NCBI GenBank assembly: GCA_017882905.1
Contig: JADGOO010000040.1
Location: forward strand, 1-36,757
Direction of reading: 5' to 3'
DNA length: 36,757 nucleotides
Origin: Acidimicrobiia bacterium
Lineage (GTDB): Bacteria; Actinomycetota; Acidimicrobiia; IMCC26256; PALSA-610
The position numbers were made by a program, and so were the translations under genes. Shown in pieces: positions 22,232-31,186 of this stretch (position 1 is the stretch's first letter; each line of letters opens with the position of its first letter). Below the pieces are notes generated by a model. The model had not been told where the DNA came from and made no database searches. It saw nothing but the letters and a program-made list of their open reading frames with translations.

Positions 22232-22303
22232 TCGGACACGATCGGCTGTGGTCAGGTTGCCACCTACAGTGATCCGGCAGAACGACAGGTAGGGGAGTCG
22301 ATC

Positions 22304-23215
22304 ATGCGCCCGTTCGATCACTCGACAGTGATCTCGGCCGACCGGCACGCGGCGGCAACCAACGCCCGCGCGTTGCTCGACACCGCCCGCATCGGTGAGC
22401 TCGACGCATCGCGATCTCGCTCGCGCACGGTGGGCGATCGTGACGAGATCGCCGACGCCTGTGTGCTGCCGTGCGGTTCGATGCTCGTGCGCACCCTCGT
22501 GGAGCTGGCCGACACGCTCGTCGACGGGTTCGACGTGGTCGAGCTGCTCACGATGCTGGCCGATCGATGTGTGGAGCTGCTCGACATCGCCGCGGCCGGG
22601 GTCGTGCTCGTCGCCGAGGAGCAGGGCCTGCGCGTGATGGCGTCGGACGCGGCCGTCCAGGTCGTCGGGCTCTTCGAGCTGCAATCCGATGAAGGACCGT
22701 CGGTCGAGTGCTACCGCAGCGGCACACCGGTCGTGAACCAGGATCTCGCCGCGGCCGCGGTGCGATGGCCACGACTTGCGACGTTGGCGCTCGGGTCCGG
22801 ATATCGATCTGTGCACGCCGTTCCGCTGTGCGTGCGCGGAACGGTGATCGGCGCGCTCACGCTGTTCCGAGACGACCTCGGCACCCTCGACGGGTCGGAT
22901 GTCGTCGCCGCGCAGGCTTTGGCTGATGTCGCCGCGATCGCGATCCTCCAACACCACGCCGGGCTTGAATCGGCCGTGCTCATCACGCAGCTGAACGGAG
23001 CGCTCGCGAGCCGCATCGTGATCGAGCAGGCCAAAGGCGTCATCTCCGAGCACGCCGTGCTCGACATGGACGACGCCTATGCAGTCCTGCGCACGTACGC
23101 CCGCAACAACAACGCGAAGCTGGCCGATGTTGCGCAGCGCATCGCCCATCGCACCATGACGGTCGAGGCGTTGACAGTCACGAGCCGGGCGAATGGTGTG
23201 AACCCCGCCCGCTAG
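22304..23215 (+). CDS. GAF-ANTAR domain regulator (RNA-binding antiterminator)
   Basis: This 303-residue protein starts at ATG 22304 with GGGGAG (22292-22297) upstream. Residues 1-60 are a low-complexity N-terminus. A GAF domain spans about 65-215 (L-V-E-L-A-D-T-L-V, G-P-S-V-E-C-Y-R-S-G, A-V-P-L-C-V-R-G-T-V-I-G-A-L). An ANTAR domain spans about 225-285 (A-L-A-S-R-I-V-I-E-Q-A-K-G-V-I-S-E, then A-Y-A-V-L-R-T-Y-A-R). ANTAR domains bind paired hexaloop RNA stem-loops and prevent termination; GAF ligand binding would control this. The E-x-G-P motif is typical of the actinobacterial GAF-ANTAR class that works without a kinase. The RNA targets are unknown. Confidence 0.92.
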   Translation: MRPFDHSTVISADRHAAATNARALLDTARIGELDASRSRSRTVGDRDEIADACVLPCGSMLVRTLVELADTLVDGFDVVELLTMLADRCVELLDIAAAGVVLVAEEQGLRVMASDAAVQVVGLFELQSDEGPSVECYRSGTPVVNQDLAAAAVRWPRLATLALGSGYRSVHAVPLCVRGTVIGALTLFRDDLGTLDGSDVVAAQALADVAAIAILQHHAGLESAVLITQLNGALASRIVIEQAKGVISEHAVLDMDDAYAVLRTYARNNNAKLADVAQRIAHRTMTVEALTVTSRANGVNPAR

Positions 23216-23363
23216 CAAGCCTGGCCCCGTCCGGCGCCGTCGTAGCCCGCGCTCACGCCTCCAATCGCCGCTCCCCATTGCCGCGCCGGACCGCCCGCGG
23301 TACGTTCGCCCGTGCGGCGGCGCTCAGCAACGCGTCGGATCGCACGTGACGGGGGAGCAACGA

Positions 23364-25907
23364 GTGACTACACGAACGAATCGTTCAGTTCGCCGCGGGG
23401 CCGTTCTCGGCGTGATCGCCGTCTTGATCGGCGGCGCGCTCGTGGCGAACCCGTCGGGCGCGACGCGTGCCGTGGGCTCGGTGCATCACGGCGACCGCGC
23501 GTACTACGTGTTGCCGCCCGGCAACTACGGCGGTCTCCCGACCACGGAGCAATCGCTCGATCAGCTGCCGCTCTACGACGCGCTCACGCCGCTGCGCGGG
23601 CACGTCACCGACGCCGACATCGCCAAGGACTACCTCCCGGACAACTTCGCGCCGGTCGGGGCCACCCACGTGGAACAGACGGGGCGCACAGGAACGACGA
23701 TCGTGTACGACGCCTACGGCATCCCGCACATCACCGGCAAGACGCGCGCCGACCTTGCGTTCGGCACCGGTTGGGTCACGGCCCGTGATCGCGGTCTGTT
23801 GTTGCAGCTCGGACGAGGTCCGGCGCGCGCGGCCGTCGCCGACGTCCCGGGCATCAACGCGTTCGGTCTCGTGACCAGCGCGCAGTCGTTCGTGCCCAGC
23901 GCGCAGACCGAACAGCTGCTCGACGATCAGGTGCACCGCATCATCGCCACCTACGGCGACAAGGGTCGTCAGATCATCGCCGACGCGCAGGCCGAAGCCG
24001 ACGGCGTGAACGCGTACTACGCCGCGAACAACATCAATCAACCGCCGATGACCGTGCACGACGTGATCGCGGTCGCCGCGTTCATCGGGTCGATCTTTGG
24101 TTCCGGCGGCGGCGCCGAAGCCTCGAACGCGGAGTTCCTCTCCGAGCTGCAGAACCACATGGGCGCCGACGCGGGCCGCAAGGCCTGGGAAGACGTGATG
24201 CTCCTCGACGACGCGGAGGCGCCCACCACCATCACTCGCCGCTTCGACTACGGGTGGCGCACCGGTGGTCCGGTCACGGGATCGGCGGCCATCGACGAAG
24301 GTTCCGTGGTGTCGCTCGACCCGACCCAGCCGTTGCCATTCGCAGGTGCGGCGGCGAAGGTCGCGGGCGCGGCGCGGCTCGTCGCCGCGCAAGCGCCCAC
24401 CGAACCGTGGACGTATCCCGCCGCGGGTCCGGTGCCGTCGAAGCAGGCATCGAACTTCCTCATCGTGAACCCAGCCCGCTCGGCAACGGGCAACACGCTC
24501 GCCGTCATGGGCCCGCAGCTCGGTTACTACTACCCGGAGATCGTCGAACAGGAGCAGCTGACCGGCCCTGGCATCGAAGCGCAGGGCGTCGCCGTTCCCG
24601 GCATGTCGATGTACCTGCTCATCGGCCGCACACCCGACTACGCGTGGAGCCTCACGTCGGCCGACCACGACGTGCGCGACGTGTTCGCCGAGGAGCTCTG
24701 CAACCCCGACGGCAGCCCCGCCACGCAACACTCCGATCACTACATGTTCCGGGGCGTGTGCCGTCCGTTCACGATGTTCGATGCCGGCCTGCTCAACGGC
24801 ACGCCGGTGCGGTATCCGATGTCGGTGCACGGGCCGGTGATCGGTTGGGCAACGTCGCACGGTCGCGCCATCGCGCTCACACGGCAACGCTCCACGTTCG
24901 GGCTTGACGGTCTCAACCTCGCTGCGCTCAAGGACATGACCGAGAACAAGGCGACCACGCCCGACAAGTTCTTCACCGCGGCGAACGAGTTCGGCTTCAC
25001 GTTCAACTGGGGGTACGCATCGCGGCACGCCACGGCATACTTCTCCTCGGGCCTCCTGCCGCGCCGGGCCCCGGGTCTCGATCGCCGTCTCCCGACACTG
25101 GGCACCGGTGCGTACGAGTGGCGCGGTTTCCTCTCCCGCGACGAGCACCCGCACGACATCACCGGACCAGGTGGCATCCTCCTCAACTGGAACAACCGAT
25201 CCGCGCCGGGCTTCATGCACGGCGACGACACCCCGTTCGGCTCCGTCCATCGCGTCGAGATGTTCGATCAGTTCGCTTCGAAGGTCACGCTCGCCGGTGA
25301 CGTGAGCGTGATGAACCGTGCGGCTACCGAAGACACGCGGTCGATCGTGTGGCCGGTGGTGAGCGAGGTGCTGCACGGCAGTGCCGCGCCGGATTCCCTC
25401 GACGCGAAGGTCGTGAGCTTGCTCGATCGGTGGGTGCACGACGATGCACCTCGACTCGATGCCGACAACAACGGTCTCTATGACAGCGCCGGGCCGACGA
25501 TCATGGACGCGCTGTGGCCGGCTGTGGCGAACGCCGTGATGAGCCCCGTGTTCGGCGCGCTCACCACGGATCTCAACGCGATCCGTGGTCTGAACGGGCT
25601 GTCGGGCGAGTCGTATGTGGACAAGGATCTGCGCACGCTGCTCGGCCAGGCCGTGAAGAGCCCATTCCACCTGCGCTACTGCGGCGACGGCTCGCTCGCG
25701 GCGTGCCGCGCGTCGCTGTGGGCCGTGGTCGACCAGGTCGCTGCGAGCCTCGCGGCGACGAACGGCGCGGATCCGGCCACGTGGTTGAGTGCGGCGTCGC
25801 GCACCGGCTTCGTGCCCGGGCTGATCCCCGACACGATGCGCACCACCAACCGCTCTACGTTCCAGCAGGTGCTGGAGCTCGACGGTCTCGAACCGGAGCC
25901 GCGCTAG
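23364..25907 (+). CDS. penicillin acylase-family Ntn hydrolase (secreted/membrane-anchored)
   Basis: This 847-residue protein starts at GTG 23364 (GGGGGAG 7 nt upstream; a GTG at 23346 is the alternative). Residues 12-28 are a hydrophobic export or anchor segment after R-R. The N-terminal chain includes V-Y-D-A-Y-G-I-P-H-I-T-G (115-125). Autocatalytic cleavage would expose S363 (Q-A-S-N-F-L-I-V), the Ntn nucleophile. G-I-E-A-Q-G-V-A-V-P-G and F-N-W-G-Y-A-S are family motifs of the beta chain. Family members deacylate beta-lactams, acyl-homoserine lactones or lipopeptides; the real substrate is unknown. It converges on the exporter gene 18 bp away. Confidence 0.93.
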   Translation: MTTRTNRSVRRGAVLGVIAVLIGGALVANPSGATRAVGSVHHGDRAYYVLPPGNYGGLPTTEQSLDQLPLYDALTPLRGHVTDADIAKDYLPDNFAPVGATHVEQTGRTGTTIVYDAYGIPHITGKTRADLAFGTGWVTARDRGLLLQLGRGPARAAVADVPGINAFGLVTSAQSFVPSAQTEQLLDDQVHRIIATYGDKGRQIIADAQAEADGVNAYYAANNINQPPMTVHDVIAVAAFIGSIFGSGGGAEASNAEFLSELQNHMGADAGRKAWEDVMLLDDAEAPTTITRRFDYGWRTGGPVTGSAAIDEGSVVSLDPTQPLPFAGAAAKVAGAARLVAAQAPTEPWTYPAAGPVPSKQASNFLIVNPARSATGNTLAVMGPQLGYYYPEIVEQEQLTGPGIEAQGVAVPGMSMYLLIGRTPDYAWSLTSADHDVRDVFAEELCNPDGSPATQHSDHYMFRGVCRPFTMFDAGLLNGTPVRYPMSVHGPVIGWATSHGRAIALTRQRSTFGLDGLNLAALKDMTENKATTPDKFFTAANEFGFTFNWGYASRHATAYFSSGLLPRRAPGLDRRLPTLGTGAYEWRGFLSRDEHPHDITGPGGILLNWNNRSAPGFMHGDDTPFGSVHRVEMFDQFASKVTLAGDVSVMNRAATEDTRSIVWPVVSEVLHGSAAPDSLDAKVVSLLDRWVHDDAPRLDADNNGLYDSAGPTIMDALWPAVANAVMSPVFGALTTDLNAIRGLNGLSGESYVDKDLRTLLGQAVKSPFHLRYCGDGSLAACRASLWAVVDQVAASLAATNGADPATWLSAASRTGFVPGLIPDTMRTTNRSTFQQVLELDGLEPEPR

Positions 25908-25925
25908 CGGCAGGCATGCGGTGGC

Positions 25926-27458
25926 TCACGCCACGTCAATCGCTTCGAAGACTGTCTCGTCGGGCGCGGCGCCGCTCGCCACGCTGACGCGCGGGATGAG
26001 GAGCGAGAGCAGCGCGCCGAACGCGACGATGCCCGCGGCGAAGAACATCGCCGGCCGCGCGCCGTGAGCCACCGTGGCGGCCGATCCTGTGCTGCCCGAC
26101 GCGTCGATGAACGACGCGAACGTCGCGATGCCGAGCGCGAGGCCGACCTGGCGGACGGTGGTGTTGGCGCCGCTCGCGACTCCCGTCCTGGCCGGATCGA
26201 TGTCGGAGAGGATCACGTTCGTGAGCTGCGAGCTGGCCAAGCCCACGCCGAGCCCGAACACCGTCATGCCCGGCAGCAGATCGAAGAACGAGACGTGGGC
26301 GGAGATGGCCACCGCCACCAGCAACAGCCCGATCGATTCGAACACGAGACCGCTGCGCACGATGCTCGTGGTGCTCACGTGCTGCGTGAGGCGGCCGGCG
26401 ACCGGCGCGGCGAACGCGATCAGGATCCCCTGCGGCAACAGCCATTCGCCGGCGTGCAGGGCCGAGAGATGCTCTCCGTTCTGCAAGAGCACGGGCAGGA
26501 TGAACAAGAGCCCGAACTGGCCCATCGCGAGCACCATCGTCGTCAGGAGGCCGTAGCGGAAGCCGAGGTGGTGCAGCTGGCCGAACTCGAACAAGGGCTG
26601 GCGGTCGTTGCGCTCCATCGAGCGTTCGATGAGCACGAACACCGTGAACACGACGATGGCCACCACGAACGCGAACGGGATGATCGACACGGCTCGCGTG
26701 GCCGGCCAGGCCGTTGCGCTCCCAAGTGCAACGTCCTTGATCGGCCGCCACCAGCCGTAGGTCGTGCCCTCGCTCAACCCGAAGATCAAGCTGAACGAGC
26801 CGATGGCGATGAGCGCGGCACCCCGCGCGTCGAGGCGCGGACGGCGACCGCTGCGCTCGTCGCGGTGCATGAACGCGAACGCGCCCGCCACCAGTACCGG
26901 GGCAAGGATCACGTTGATCCGAAAGCCCCACCGCCACGAGTAGTCGCTCGTGAGCCAACCGCCGAGCACCGGGCCGAACGCAACCGACGCGCCGGCGACT
27001 GCACCCCATGCGGCAAACGCCTTCGGCCGCTCGGCGCCAGTGAACGTGGTTGACAGGATCGACAGCGTTGCCGGGATCATCATCGACGCGCCGATGCCTT
27101 CGATCAACGCCTCACCGACGAAGAGCGACGGCACCGAGGTGGAGATCGACGCGAGCAGCGATCCCACTCCGAAGATGCCGGCGCCGAACACGAACATGTG
27201 GCGGTGCCCGAACATGTCGCCGAGGCGACCGCCGATGATGAGCAGCGTCGCGAACGTGAGCGAGTATCCGGTGATCACCCACTGCAGGCTCGCGAGCTGC
27301 GTGTGGAACTCCCGCAGGATCGTCGGTACCGCCAGGTTGAGGATCGAGTTGTCGAGCACGGGGATCGCGACCGACACGATCGCCACCGATGCCGCGAACC
27401 AGCGCCTCGGATCGAGCGATTCGTCGACTGAGTCCGAGGCCGAGATCAGGATCACCAC
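25926..27458 (-). CDS. MFS multidrug exporter, DHA2-type (14 TM)
   Basis: This is a 510-residue transporter with about 14 hydrophobic helices. V-L-D-N-S-I-L-N-L-A-V-P-T-I-L in TM1 is the DHA motif D1 (LDxTxxNVALP). G-G-R-L-G-D-M-F-G-H-R-H is motif A. G-A-V-A-G-A-S-V-A-F-G-P-V-L-G-G is antiporter motif C. It probably exports a hydrophobic drug or metabolite using the proton gradient. Start GTG 27458 (a second GTG follows directly) has no strong ribosome site. It is divergent from the cyclase-STAND regulator, which may control it, and convergent with the acylase. Confidence 0.92.
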   Translation of the reverse strand: MVILISASDSVDESLDPRRWFAASVAIVSVAIPVLDNSILNLAVPTILREFHTQLASLQWVITGYSLTFATLLIIGGRLGDMFGHRHMFVFGAGIFGVGSLLASISTSVPSLFVGEALIEGIGASMMIPATLSILSTTFTGAERPKAFAAWGAVAGASVAFGPVLGGWLTSDYSWRWGFRINVILAPVLVAGAFAFMHRDERSGRRPRLDARGAALIAIGSFSLIFGLSEGTTYGWWRPIKDVALGSATAWPATRAVSIIPFAFVVAIVVFTVFVLIERSMERNDRQPLFEFGQLHHLGFRYGLLTTMVLAMGQFGLLFILPVLLQNGEHLSALHAGEWLLPQGILIAFAAPVAGRLTQHVSTTSIVRSGLVFESIGLLLVAVAISAHVSFFDLLPGMTVFGLGVGLASSQLTNVILSDIDPARTGVASGANTTVRQVGLALGIATFASFIDASGSTGSAATVAHGARPAMFFAAGIVAFGALLSLLIPRVSVASGAAPDETVFEAIDVA

Positions 27459-27583
27459 CTGTGAGGAGGGCGATCAGGGCGGGCCGCCTGACGCTGTCAT
27501 CCTCGTCGTTCGCGGTTCTATCAAACCTCCCGGTCGCTGAGCTCGAATGCGTAGCCTTGGCCGCGATGGGGAGCGCCGCTTCG

Positions 27584-30217
27584 ATGGTGCCGTCGGGCAC
27601 GGTGACGTTCTTGTTCTCCGACGTCGTGGGCTCGACGCGACTCTGGGCAAAGCAACCCGCGGCGATGTCGGTGGCGCTTCGCGTGCACGATCAAGTGATT
27701 CGAGAGGCCGTTGCCGCCCACGACGGCTACGTGTTCGCCACAGCCGGTGATGGGTACTCGGTCGCGTTCGATCGCGCGACCTCCGCGATCGATTGCGCGA
27801 CCGCGATCCAAGCCGTCCTTGCCACGCACGAATGGGGAAGCGGTCCGGCGCTCACCGTGCGCATCGGGCTGCATCTCGGTCAGGCCGAGGAACGCGAAGG
27901 AAACTTCTTCGGCCCGACGGTCAACCTGACCGCTCGTGTCGCGGCGGCCGCCCACGGCTGCCAGTGCGTGATGACCGAAGCGGTCCGCGACGCGGCCGCC
28001 GTTGTCGCGAGCGATCTCGGTATGCATTTCCTGCGCGATATCGACGCCCCGGTGCACCTGTACCAGATTGGCGATGACACATTCCCGCCGCTGTGGAGTC
28101 TCGGGAACGGAATCGTCTCGTTGCCGGCGCAGCGCACGCCGTTGATCGGCCGCGCGGATGATGTTATCGCCGTGCGCCGGTTGCTCGCCGACGCGCGGCT
28201 GGTGACCCTCACCGGTGTCGGTGGATGCGGCAAGACCCGGCTCGCCGTCGAAGTTGCCCATGACGAGGTGTCTGCGAACCCGGGGGGTGTGTGGTTCGTG
28301 GATCTTGCCGCGATCGCCGACGATGCGGCCGTCGGCGGTGCCTTTGCCACGGCGCTCGACCTGGCCGTTGACCGTTCCGTCGATGTCGCCCGGCAGATCG
28401 CCGCGTATCTCGCGCCGCGCAAGGCCGTGCTCGTGGTCGACAACTGCGAGCACGTGATCGACTGCGTTGCCCAGCTGCTCGACGAGCTGCTCGAAGGCTG
28501 CCCTCGGCTGCAGGTGCTGGCGACGAGTCGCGAATCGCTCGAGATCGCCGGCGAGCACACATGGAAGGTTCCTTCGCTCGCGACCGGCGCAGGTTCGGCC
28601 GCGGTCGAACTGTTCATGAGCCGCGCTACGGCCGCGGGAGCGAACCTCGTGCGTGACGAGGAGAGCATGGCGATCGTCGGCGACATCGTCGAGCAACTCG
28701 ACGGGATACCTCTTGCCATCGAGCTTGCTGCGGCGCGGGCGCGCAGCGTCGATCTCGAGGAGCTCCGCGATCGACTCGACGATCGGTTCCGGTTCCTTTC
28801 TGGTGGGAAACGCCGATCGCGCCAGCGCCAAGCGACGCTCGAAGCCGCGATGCAGTGGTCGTACGACCTGTTGGACGATGGCGAGACATCGATGCTGCGT
28901 TGCCTGTCGGTGTTCCAAGGTGGCTTCGCTCTCGCCGACGTGGCCGCAGTCGCGGGTGTCGATGAGAACGTTGCCATCGACCTCGTTGACGCATTGGCCG
29001 CGAAGTCGCTGATCGACGTATTGCGCGACAGCCGGGGGCAGCTGCGTTACCAGCTGCTTGAGACGATCCGCCTGTTCGCCCTCTCCCGCCTCATCGAAAC
29101 CGACGAGATCGCAGAAGTGCGCGACCGTCATCTCGATCACTTCGTGAACGATTCGATCGGAGCGTCGTGGAACGACCGGCTGGACATCCGTTCGATGCTC
29201 CGCATAGATCGAGAGTTCGACAATCTCCGTTCCGCTGCTACGTGGGCGCTCGAACGTGGCCGGCCCGACGCGACGGTGAGGCTCGCAGCCGCAGCTGCCG
29301 ACGCGTTCGTCTCTCGCGGCGAGAGGCAGCTCGCGCTCGAGTGGCTTCAGCTACCAGCCGACCTGCATGGCCGCCAGCTCGTGTTCGCGCGTGCGGTGCT
29401 CGCCTACTTCCTACAATCGAACGGCGATATCGAGAGCGCGTGCCGCGCGGCGCGCGAAGCCATCGCCGAAGGCGAACGGTCTTCGTGCGATGACGTCGTG
29501 GCCGCGATGCTTGTGCTCAATTCCTCCGAGAGTGTTCGCGGCAACCACGATCTCGCGCAGGAGCTTCTGAGCGCGGCACGCATTGCGGCGCGATCATTCG
29601 GGGCCAACGCGCGCGCCATGACCGAGCTTGCGTGGCTCGAGTCATGCATCGAGCGCGGAACAACCGAAGAAGCGCTCGCCGTCGCGATCGACATTTGCGA
29701 CCATGCGCCGACGCTGGGCTGGCGCTACTGGGTCGAGGCAACGCGGGCGTCATTGCTGCTGATGCTCGACCGCATCGCCGAGGCCGCCGAAGTCGTCGGG
29801 TCCTTCAGTGAAGTGCCGCCGACGTCGCAGTGGGGGCACATGATGGACGTGACGAGACACGCGGTGATGGTCCACACCGACGGACCCGACGTCGCGGCGC
29901 GATCGCTGGCGGCCGTGGCCCGGGAGTCGGTCGCGCGCCGACCGGAGCTGTGCGTCGACTTTCTTCAGTGCTTTGCGTACGCCGCGTACTTCGGCGGCGA
30001 CCACGAGCGTGCGCGCGAGATGTCGTTCAACACGTTGCCGGTCGGCGCGGGTTGGATACAGGCATGGCTCGTCGGTCAGCTCTACGGCACCACGAGCGAC
30101 GACAGCGTGCAGATCCGCCGGGAGTTCGACGCCGAACACCCCTGGAACGAGCTCCGGGCATTCACCGAAGAACACGGCGCTCGCCTCTTCGTCGAGGAGC
30201 TCGCCCGCTGGTCATGA
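27584..30217 (+). CDS. class III nucleotidyl cyclase fused to STAND (AAA/NB-ARC-like) ATPase
   Basis: The 877-residue reading starts at ATG 27584 (GGGGAG 10 nt upstream); ATG 27566 adds six residues. The cyclase domain (about 1-165) keeps metal D13 (F-S-D-V-V-G-S-T), D56 (T-A-G-D-G), N114 and R118 (V-N-L-T-A-R), but the substrate-specifying Lys is absent (A-T-A-G-D-G), so activity may be altered. The ATPase has Walker A G-V-G-G-C-G-K-T (211-218), Walker B V-L-V-V-D-N (282-287) and an A-T-S-R sensor. A helical TPR-like C-terminus follows. The LuxR-type HTH common to such regulators is missing at the C-terminal end. Confidence 0.9.
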   Translation: MVPSGTVTFLFSDVVGSTRLWAKQPAAMSVALRVHDQVIREAVAAHDGYVFATAGDGYSVAFDRATSAIDCATAIQAVLATHEWGSGPALTVRIGLHLGQAEEREGNFFGPTVNLTARVAAAAHGCQCVMTEAVRDAAAVVASDLGMHFLRDIDAPVHLYQIGDDTFPPLWSLGNGIVSLPAQRTPLIGRADDVIAVRRLLADARLVTLTGVGGCGKTRLAVEVAHDEVSANPGGVWFVDLAAIADDAAVGGAFATALDLAVDRSVDVARQIAAYLAPRKAVLVVDNCEHVIDCVAQLLDELLEGCPRLQVLATSRESLEIAGEHTWKVPSLATGAGSAAVELFMSRATAAGANLVRDEESMAIVGDIVEQLDGIPLAIELAAARARSVDLEELRDRLDDRFRFLSGGKRRSRQRQATLEAAMQWSYDLLDDGETSMLRCLSVFQGGFALADVAAVAGVDENVAIDLVDALAAKSLIDVLRDSRGQLRYQLLETIRLFALSRLIETDEIAEVRDRHLDHFVNDSIGASWNDRLDIRSMLRIDREFDNLRSAATWALERGRPDATVRLAAAAADAFVSRGERQLALEWLQLPADLHGRQLVFARAVLAYFLQSNGDIESACRAAREAIAEGERSSCDDVVAAMLVLNSSESVRGNHDLAQELLSAARIAARSFGANARAMTELAWLESCIERGTTEEALAVAIDICDHAPTLGWRYWVEATRASLLLMLDRIAEAAEVVGSFSEVPPTSQWGHMMDVTRHAVMVHTDGPDVAARSLAAVARESVARRPELCVDFLQCFAYAAYFGGDHERAREMSFNTLPVGAGWIQAWLVGQLYGTTSDDSVQIRREFDAEHPWNELRAFTEEHGARLFVEELARWS

Positions 30218-30241
30218 CACACCAGAAGCGGCGTCAGGCCG

Positions 30242-31036
30242 TCAGATGATCTTGATCCTGTCGAGAACGCGTCCCGCGTAGTCGGTGTCGCCGGTGATGG
30301 TCGTGAGTAGCGCCCAGGGCCGGCGTTGCGTTCCCCAGATCACGAAGTCGTGCGATTCCGACGTGATCGCCGCGACGGCCTGCGGCGCCGTGCCAGCGCT
30401 CACGAGCACGCGACCGCCTTCACCGCCCGGTCCGATCGACCATGTTCCGCCGCCGACCCCCGTGAGCACGAGGGTCATCGGCCTGTCGACGAACTCCAAC
30501 TGCTCGGCGCACATCCACGGCAGCCCCGCGAGCATCCATTCGATCGTCGGCTGGAGCCGCATTTCGTCACGCGGCGGCTCTGGCCTCGCGATTGGTCCGT
30601 TGGGCTCGAGGATGTCGTTGCGAAGGTGGCAGTACGTGTCGAACAGGAACGTACTCGGCATGATCGACATTGGATGTGTGCCGAGGTCACCCATGGGCAG
30701 GGGCGTCTCCGACATCGGCGGATCCTGCAGCGTCGCGCCGAGGTCGGCCACCTGCGCGCTGTACGTCGCGAACTCCGCGAGCACTTGCTCGGTGGTCCAG
30801 GAACGGCGAGCGGCAACCGGCGCCTCCATTGCGTCCTCCGTGCCACCGCTCAGGTCGGGCATCATTGCCGGGTCGACCACGCCGTGCAGGATGCTCGCCA
30901 TGTGCGCGATCACGTCGCGCACTGCCCAACCCACGCAGTCCGACGGAGCGTCCCACTCGTCGGCGCTGAACGTCCTGGCCAGGCTGACAACGGCCTCACT
31001 CTCGGCGCGCAGTCCCTCCACACCCAATGTGCTCAT
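30242..31036 (-). CDS. DinB-like/maleylpyruvate isomerase N-terminal domain protein (TIGR03083-type)
   Basis: This 264-residue protein starts at ATG 31036, with GGGAGG upstream. The N-terminal four-helix bundle has W-D-A-P-S-D-C-V-G-W-A-V-R-D-V-I-A-H-M, where W...P...C.GW and V-I-A-H are the family marks. A further D-T-Y-C-H-L-R-N-D contributes the second metal histidine. Members are thiol (mycothiol)-dependent metalloenzymes or hypothetical. The C-terminal half has the small SCP2-like domain expected (V-L-T-G-V-G-G-G-T-W-S). Substrate unknown. It is divergent from the esterase across 150 bp. Confidence 0.88.
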   Translation of the reverse strand: MSTLGVEGLRAESEAVVSLARTFSADEWDAPSDCVGWAVRDVIAHMASILHGVVDPAMMPDLSGGTEDAMEAPVAARRSWTTEQVLAEFATYSAQVADLGATLQDPPMSETPLPMGDLGTHPMSIMPSTFLFDTYCHLRNDILEPNGPIARPEPPRDEMRLQPTIEWMLAGLPWMCAEQLEFVDRPMTLVLTGVGGGTWSIGPGGEGGRVLVSAGTAPQAVAAITSESHDFVIWGTQRRPWALLTTITGDTDYAGRVLDRIKII

Positions 31037-31186
31037 GATGTGCCTCCCGCTGTGCTGCCATCTTGGCGCAGATCCGGACGGTGCCGCACGGCGACCGTGG
31101 TCGGGCGGCTCACGTTGACGCGATCCGCCGAGGTGTGTTCACGTGTCGGCGGGAGATACCCCTGGCCTCGCTGCGCAAGGAGACTC

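Noticed and set aside
23385-25670. 761-codon minus-strand open frame opposite the acylase gene
   Set aside because: High GC at third codon positions removes stops on the antisense strand. No domain is recognisable, whereas the plus strand has a complete Ntn hydrolase.
25896-25927. Imperfect inverted repeat between the acylase and exporter stops
   Set aside because: Only 5 bp pair well (GAGCC/GGCTC) with a bulge beyond; too weak to call a terminator.
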